Shown piece after piece: positions 5,296 to 8,019 of a stretch of 8,019 bases of DNA. Each line of letters opens with the position of its first letter. Position 1 is the stretch's first letter. The notes beneath the pieces were generated by a model. It did no database searches and was not told the DNA's origin. It saw only the letters and a list, made by a program, of their open reading frames with translations. A program made the position numbers and the translations under genes. Origin of the DNA: Candidatus Bathyarchaeota archaeon (lineage in GTDB: Archaea; Thermoproteota; Bathyarchaeia; Bathyarchaeales; DTEX01); assembly GCA_026414245.1 (NCBI GenBank), contig JAOAJJ010000051.1, positions 1 to 8,019 on the forward strand, read 5' to 3'.

Positions 5296-6756
5296 ATGGA
5301 GCATAATCATAATAAGGAAGAGGGCTCGAAATTTTTAGGGTCTTCATTTGTAATTTCTCAAGTTCTCTTAATCTTTTACCTTAGCATGATTGGCAAAATC
5401 CTTATTCAGTCCGCACATGCTTGGACGCCTGGTCAAACTAAGGATCTTTGGACGCCGCGTCTCCTAATTAACGCGCCATATAATGGGAAGGCTGAGGGTG
5501 AGACTGGATGGTCTTCGAGAATAAAGTTCTCTTTTCCCTTCGGCGTGGAAAGTTCGATAAGCACAGCTGTTGCCCTCAACCGCTCTAATGGCGAGTGCTC
5601 AGGGGACTTTAGGCTCTGTCGGTGGCAAGAGTATGTTTATAATGATCAATCGTATGCCGTAAAGATCAGCGAGTCTCCCTTAGGATATATTTGGGATAGA
5701 ACTTTCTACATTTATGGTGTAGATAAGAAGACCTGTGCGGACGACCTTTGCGAGGTTAGCTATGGTGGCTACGGCTCCGTCTGGTTTGATGTCAGATATA
5801 AAGAGCTCAATAAGATTAGAGATACAGATGGGCCTGTAACAGAGCATTGCCACGGTTCAACTTACGCAATTTTTGAGATGGATATAAAGGTGTCGATCAC
5901 CAGAGTAAGTGTGGGATTTGGCAGATGCTATTGGCAAGGAGGCGGTGAATGGGACTACTGGTATACCTTTAATGGCGGCGGCCACAGATGGTATGTAGAT
6001 TTCCTATCCACTCAAAGCCCATATATCGAAAATGATGAGCTTTCTATTGCGAGCTTGATTGTCAGCCCGCTGATACAATCAATATACATCCCTTTGTTCG
6101 TCAATCATAGTGACAGCGCAGTGTATAAATTTAGTGGAGATACTAGTAAGCTATTCCTATTCGAGTGTAGGCATGATATCTCGTTTACTTTAGATGGTAA
6201 GTCTGAGGGCTATGGGGTGAAGCCGTCCATAAACTTCTACATTAGGATAAGAAGCCTTACTGCCAGTGGAACTTGCAGATTAAACTTCACAATTTACTAC
6301 GGCGACCAGATAGTCATGTGTAATATACGGGATGAAGTGTTTGAGTCTGGATCCGAGGTTAGTAGCGCTGGACAAATAGTTCCTCCAGAATGGGAGACAA
6401 AGATAGAAGGCGTGAGCATTAAGCACGAGGAGTGGCTTAATTGGAGACGCTACTTAAAGAGCGGCGAAAATAAGGTGGTCATCAAAACCGTTATCTTGCC
6501 GCTCACCGAGGAATTTAGGTTTGGTAGTGGAGAAATCTATGTTGAGATAGGTCCTGCAAAAGTTGAAATACAAAGCTTAGATATCGATAGAGATGGATTA
6601 AGAGACCCGGTAGATGCCCTAGAACTTAACAATTATATTCTTCTCCCAATGCTAGGAATCTTTTATATGCCTTTAGGAGCGCTGATAGAAGGCGCCGTAA
6701 AGAGAATACTTCTACAAACTAATAAAAGGCGCCAACACGAAGAAAAGCAAGTGTAA
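5296..6756 (+). CDS. Secreted, C-terminally anchored cysteine-rich surface protein (486 aa)
   Basis: Not a known family to me. Numbering from the ATG at 5296: residues 14-42 form a signal peptide ending QSAHA, with an AxA-type cleavage site before WTPG. The mature part is rich in beta strands, aromatics and glycine, with nine cysteines (including CSGDFRLC and CADDLC pairs), an EHCHG stretch (184-188) and an unusual segment CYWQGGGEWDYWYTFN (211-226) followed by GGGHRWY, which could form a sugar- or metal-binding surface. From Cys291 onward it matches the smaller protein at 3737-4516: CRLNFT (327-332), IRDE (344-347), IGP (418-420), then SLDIDRDGLRDPVD (427-440), a calcium-loop-like motif. A single membrane helix (about 447-468) and a basic tail (KR, NKRR) end it, so the chain is anchored with the ectodomain outside. 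Sequons N95, N270 and N330 support surface exposure. It has its own promoter and follows a long gap. Confidence 0.8.
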   Translation: MEHNHNKEEGSKFLGSSFVISQVLLIFYLSMIGKILIQSAHAWTPGQTKDLWTPRLLINAPYNGKAEGETGWSSRIKFSFPFGVESSISTAVALNRSNGECSGDFRLCRWQEYVYNDQSYAVKISESPLGYIWDRTFYIYGVDKKTCADDLCEVSYGGYGSVWFDVRYKELNKIRDTDGPVTEHCHGSTYAIFEMDIKVSITRVSVGFGRCYWQGGGEWDYWYTFNGGGHRWYVDFLSTQSPYIENDELSIASLIVSPLIQSIYIPLFVNHSDSAVYKFSGDTSKLFLFECRHDISFTLDGKSEGYGVKPSINFYIRIRSLTASGTCRLNFTIYYGDQIVMCNIRDEVFESGSEVSSAGQIVPPEWETKIEGVSIKHEEWLNWRRYLKSGENKVVIKTVILPLTEEFRFGSGEIYVEIGPAKVEIQSLDIDRDGLRDPVDALELNNYILLPMLGIFYMPLGALIEGAVKRILLQTNKRRQHEEKQV

Positions 6757-7116
6757 CTCTTAAATCACTCGGCAACTTCCCATTTTTCATTGTATTATGG
6801 CTCAATTCTTATGGCTTAAGCTCTTCCTCCAGGTTTACTTTCAGTTTGGCTTAAAGGGTTTATCAATATATTGCATATAAGAATATGAGGCTATGCACAT
6901 AAAATAAATTTTTAGTTTAAGTTTAGAAACCCCTTTCTAAGCCTAAATCTTTCCCGAAAATAGGAATTAAGTCAAAGTCTTGTTATTTGCGAAGTAAGTA
7001 TCATACCGTATCTGAATTTTGCAAAAGTATATCAAGGGAAGGGCAAAATCTTCAACTCTGGAGGAATATTTTTATCATTGTTTAGATGGACTTTAAAACG
7101 TGAGAGACGGCTACTA
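6757..7116. other. Gap between convergent genes, no supported gene
   Basis: AT-rich spacer between the surface protein (plus) and the DNA polymerase (minus). A short T-run near 6783-6788 could help terminate the surface-protein transcript, but no hairpin is visible. Minus-strand fragments such as VEDFALPLIYFCKIQIRYD (around 7000-7060) and SYFRERFRLRKGFLNLN (around 6920-6970) look protein-like but lie in different frames without starts. They may be gene debris or chance. Confidence 0.3.
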
Positions 7117-7203
7117 TTAAATTAATCGGGTGTGAAGGATCTTCCCCAGCGTATTTACTATTCTTTCAGCGCTATCTAAAGAAAAATCCCAGCGTCGCAA
7201 CAT
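7117..7203 (-). CDS. Tiny possible ORF, 28 aa, leaderless
   Basis: An ATG at 7203 opens a 28-residue frame starting MLRRWDFSLDSAERIVNTLG and ending ILHTRLI. It has a plausible amphipathic helix (residues 8-27) and no membrane segment. A TTAAATTTA element at 7225-7233, centred 26 bases upstream, fits a leaderless transcript, and no ribosome binding site is present. It lies downstream of the polymerase gene on the same strand. It could be a real microprotein, the start of a decayed gene whose debris continues towards 6920, or chance. Confidence 0.25.
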   Translation of the reverse strand: MLRRWDFSLDSAERIVNTLGKILHTRLI

Positions 7204-7209
7204 TTATCT

Positions 7210-7227
7210 AAATAGTAAAAATAGTAA
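7210..7227. repeat. Perfect tandem 9-mer, two copies
   Basis: AAATAGTAA occurs twice back to back (7210-7218 and 7219-7227), just upstream of the tiny ORF at 7117-7203 on the minus strand and touching its TATA-like element. It may be a regulator site or simple slippage. Confidence 0.5.
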
Positions 7228-7233
7228 ATTTAA
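7225..7233 (-). promoter_or_regulatory. TATA-like element before the tiny ORF
   Basis: TTAAATTTA, centred about 26 bases before the ATG at 7203, so a leaderless start is predicted. Weak evidence, because the surrounding DNA is AT-rich. Confidence 0.25.
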
Positions 7234-7290
7234 GCGGCAATCTATGCTGTCTGAGGAAGCCTAGCTTAATCTAAGCAATTAAATCCTTTA

Positions 7291-8002
7291 TCACATGAAT
7301 TGTTCAAGTCTAGTTAATCCTATTATCTCGTCGAACTCTAGGTTTAATGCGTCTAGAATTTGGTCGAATGTTGACCTTAAATAGCTGACATACTTGTCAA
7401 CATCTATCTCCTTTAATGTTGCCAGCTGGACTGGTTTAACGAAAGGCTCCTTAATAACCTTCACAAATCTTATCGTGTCCCCCGCCTTTATCTCAACGCC
7501 CTTAGCCAGCAGTATAAGCGCGGCTTTCACATGTTGGGGCGTAGTTTTATCGTATGCTTCAGGCACTTTCCCCAGAACAACTTCAAAGGCTAAATCGTTT
7601 ATATCCTCCCACTCGCGGTTTTTAAGCTTCATGTAGCATTCGCGTATCGTCTTCTCGATCTCCTTTTTCGCTGCATCGAATTCAGCTGGTGTTTTAACGC
7701 GGCTTAATGTGTCCTCAATCTTGTCAAAATATCTTTTTATAAATAGTGGTATATGCCGCTTTTTCCCGGTAAGTCCCTTAACATCAACGCTTCCATCCTC
7801 TAAGACCCCCAAGTAATTCTTTTTCCTTGAGCTTAAAACAGCATACCGATAGTATTTGTCAACGTCCAGCTCCATTCCCAGAGCCTTTTCAGCCCACTCA
7901 GACAGCGCTTTGACCTGCTCCGAAGTCGGGTTTTTAAGGAATAAGCTGTCAGTATCACCGTATATTACTTCGATACCCAGATCACGAGCCTTATTTATTG
8001 TC
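7291..8002 (-). CDS. Family B DNA polymerase, C-terminal part (truncated by contig end)
   Basis: Replicative-type archaeal DNA polymerase. The visible part covers the end of the palm and the thumb: VIYGDTDSLF carries motif C with the two catalytic aspartates that hold Mg, followed by SSRKKNYLG and KGLTGKKRHIPLFIKR, which resembles crenarchaeal B-family enzymes, and the thumb stretch PQHVKAALILLAKGVEIKAG. The C-terminus GLTRLEQFM resembles a degenerate PCNA-interacting (PIP) box lacking the leading Gln. About 237 residues are genomic; the rest (exonuclease, palm, fingers, motifs A and B) lies beyond the contig. The six residues MCIRDR that appear to start the frame come from adapter sequence and are not a true N-terminus. 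It is convergent with the surface protein gene, with no operon partner visible. Which of the lineage's B-family paralogues this is cannot be decided. Confidence 0.92.
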
Positions 8003-8019
8003 CTGTCTCTTATACACAT
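8003..8019. other. Nextera mosaic-end adapter left on the contig end
   Basis: The final 17 bases, CTGTCTCTTATACACAT, equal the first 17 of the 19-base reverse complement of the Tn5/Nextera mosaic end. Read on the minus strand they encode MCIRD, part of a string known as an adapter artefact in protein sets. This is not genomic sequence; biological coordinates end at 8002. Confidence 0.95.

Overview
The window looks like a contig end from an uncultivated archaeon, probably of the TACK lineages (Bathyarchaeia- or Thermoproteota-like). The evidence is a short archaeal triosephosphate isomerase, a DUF89 phosphatase, a family B DNA polymerase whose palm/thumb text (YGDTDS, then KGLTGKKRHIP) resembles crenarchaeal replicative enzymes, archaeal BRE/TATA promoters, GGAGG-type ribosome binding sites and frequent TTG/GTG starts. 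The last 17 bases (8003-8019) match the Nextera transposon mosaic end. They are leftover adapter, so genomic sequence stops at 8002 and the contig is probably a metagenome assembly. The lineage is inferred from protein flavour, not from a marker gene.

Region 1 (1-2100, minus strand) is a housekeeping operon read right to left: triosephosphate isomerase (tpiA), a DUF89/ARMT1-like metal-dependent phosphatase, and a CDP-alcohol phosphatidyltransferase that runs off the left edge. A TATA box and a strong ribosome binding site precede tpiA. Region 2 (2101-2560, minus) is one small, helical, acidic protein of unknown function that appears to be leaderless.

Region 3 (2560-3260) has no intact gene. 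It holds short minus-strand reading-frame pieces in shifting frames, read here as a decayed gene, and ends in an AT-rich control region for the next gene.

Region 4 (3271-6756, plus strand) is the accessory, most novel part. A Tfx-like helix-turn-helix regulator with a C-terminal CxxCx5C cluster overlaps a membrane-anchored ectodomain protein of 259 aa. After a gap that seems to carry a second decayed minus-strand gene, a secreted cysteine-rich surface protein of about 486 aa has its own promoter. The two surface proteins share a C-terminal module of about 175-195 residues: a CR(I/L)N(I/F)T sequon motif, (I/V)RDE, IGP, an SLDxDxD...DPVD calcium-loop-like motif, NN and a final membrane helix. 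They are divergent paralogues of one cell-surface family that I do not recognise.

Region 5 (6757-7290) is a mostly empty gap between convergent genes, with one tiny possible leaderless ORF. Region 6 (7291-8002, minus) is the C-terminal part of the family B DNA polymerase, cut by the contig end and adapter.
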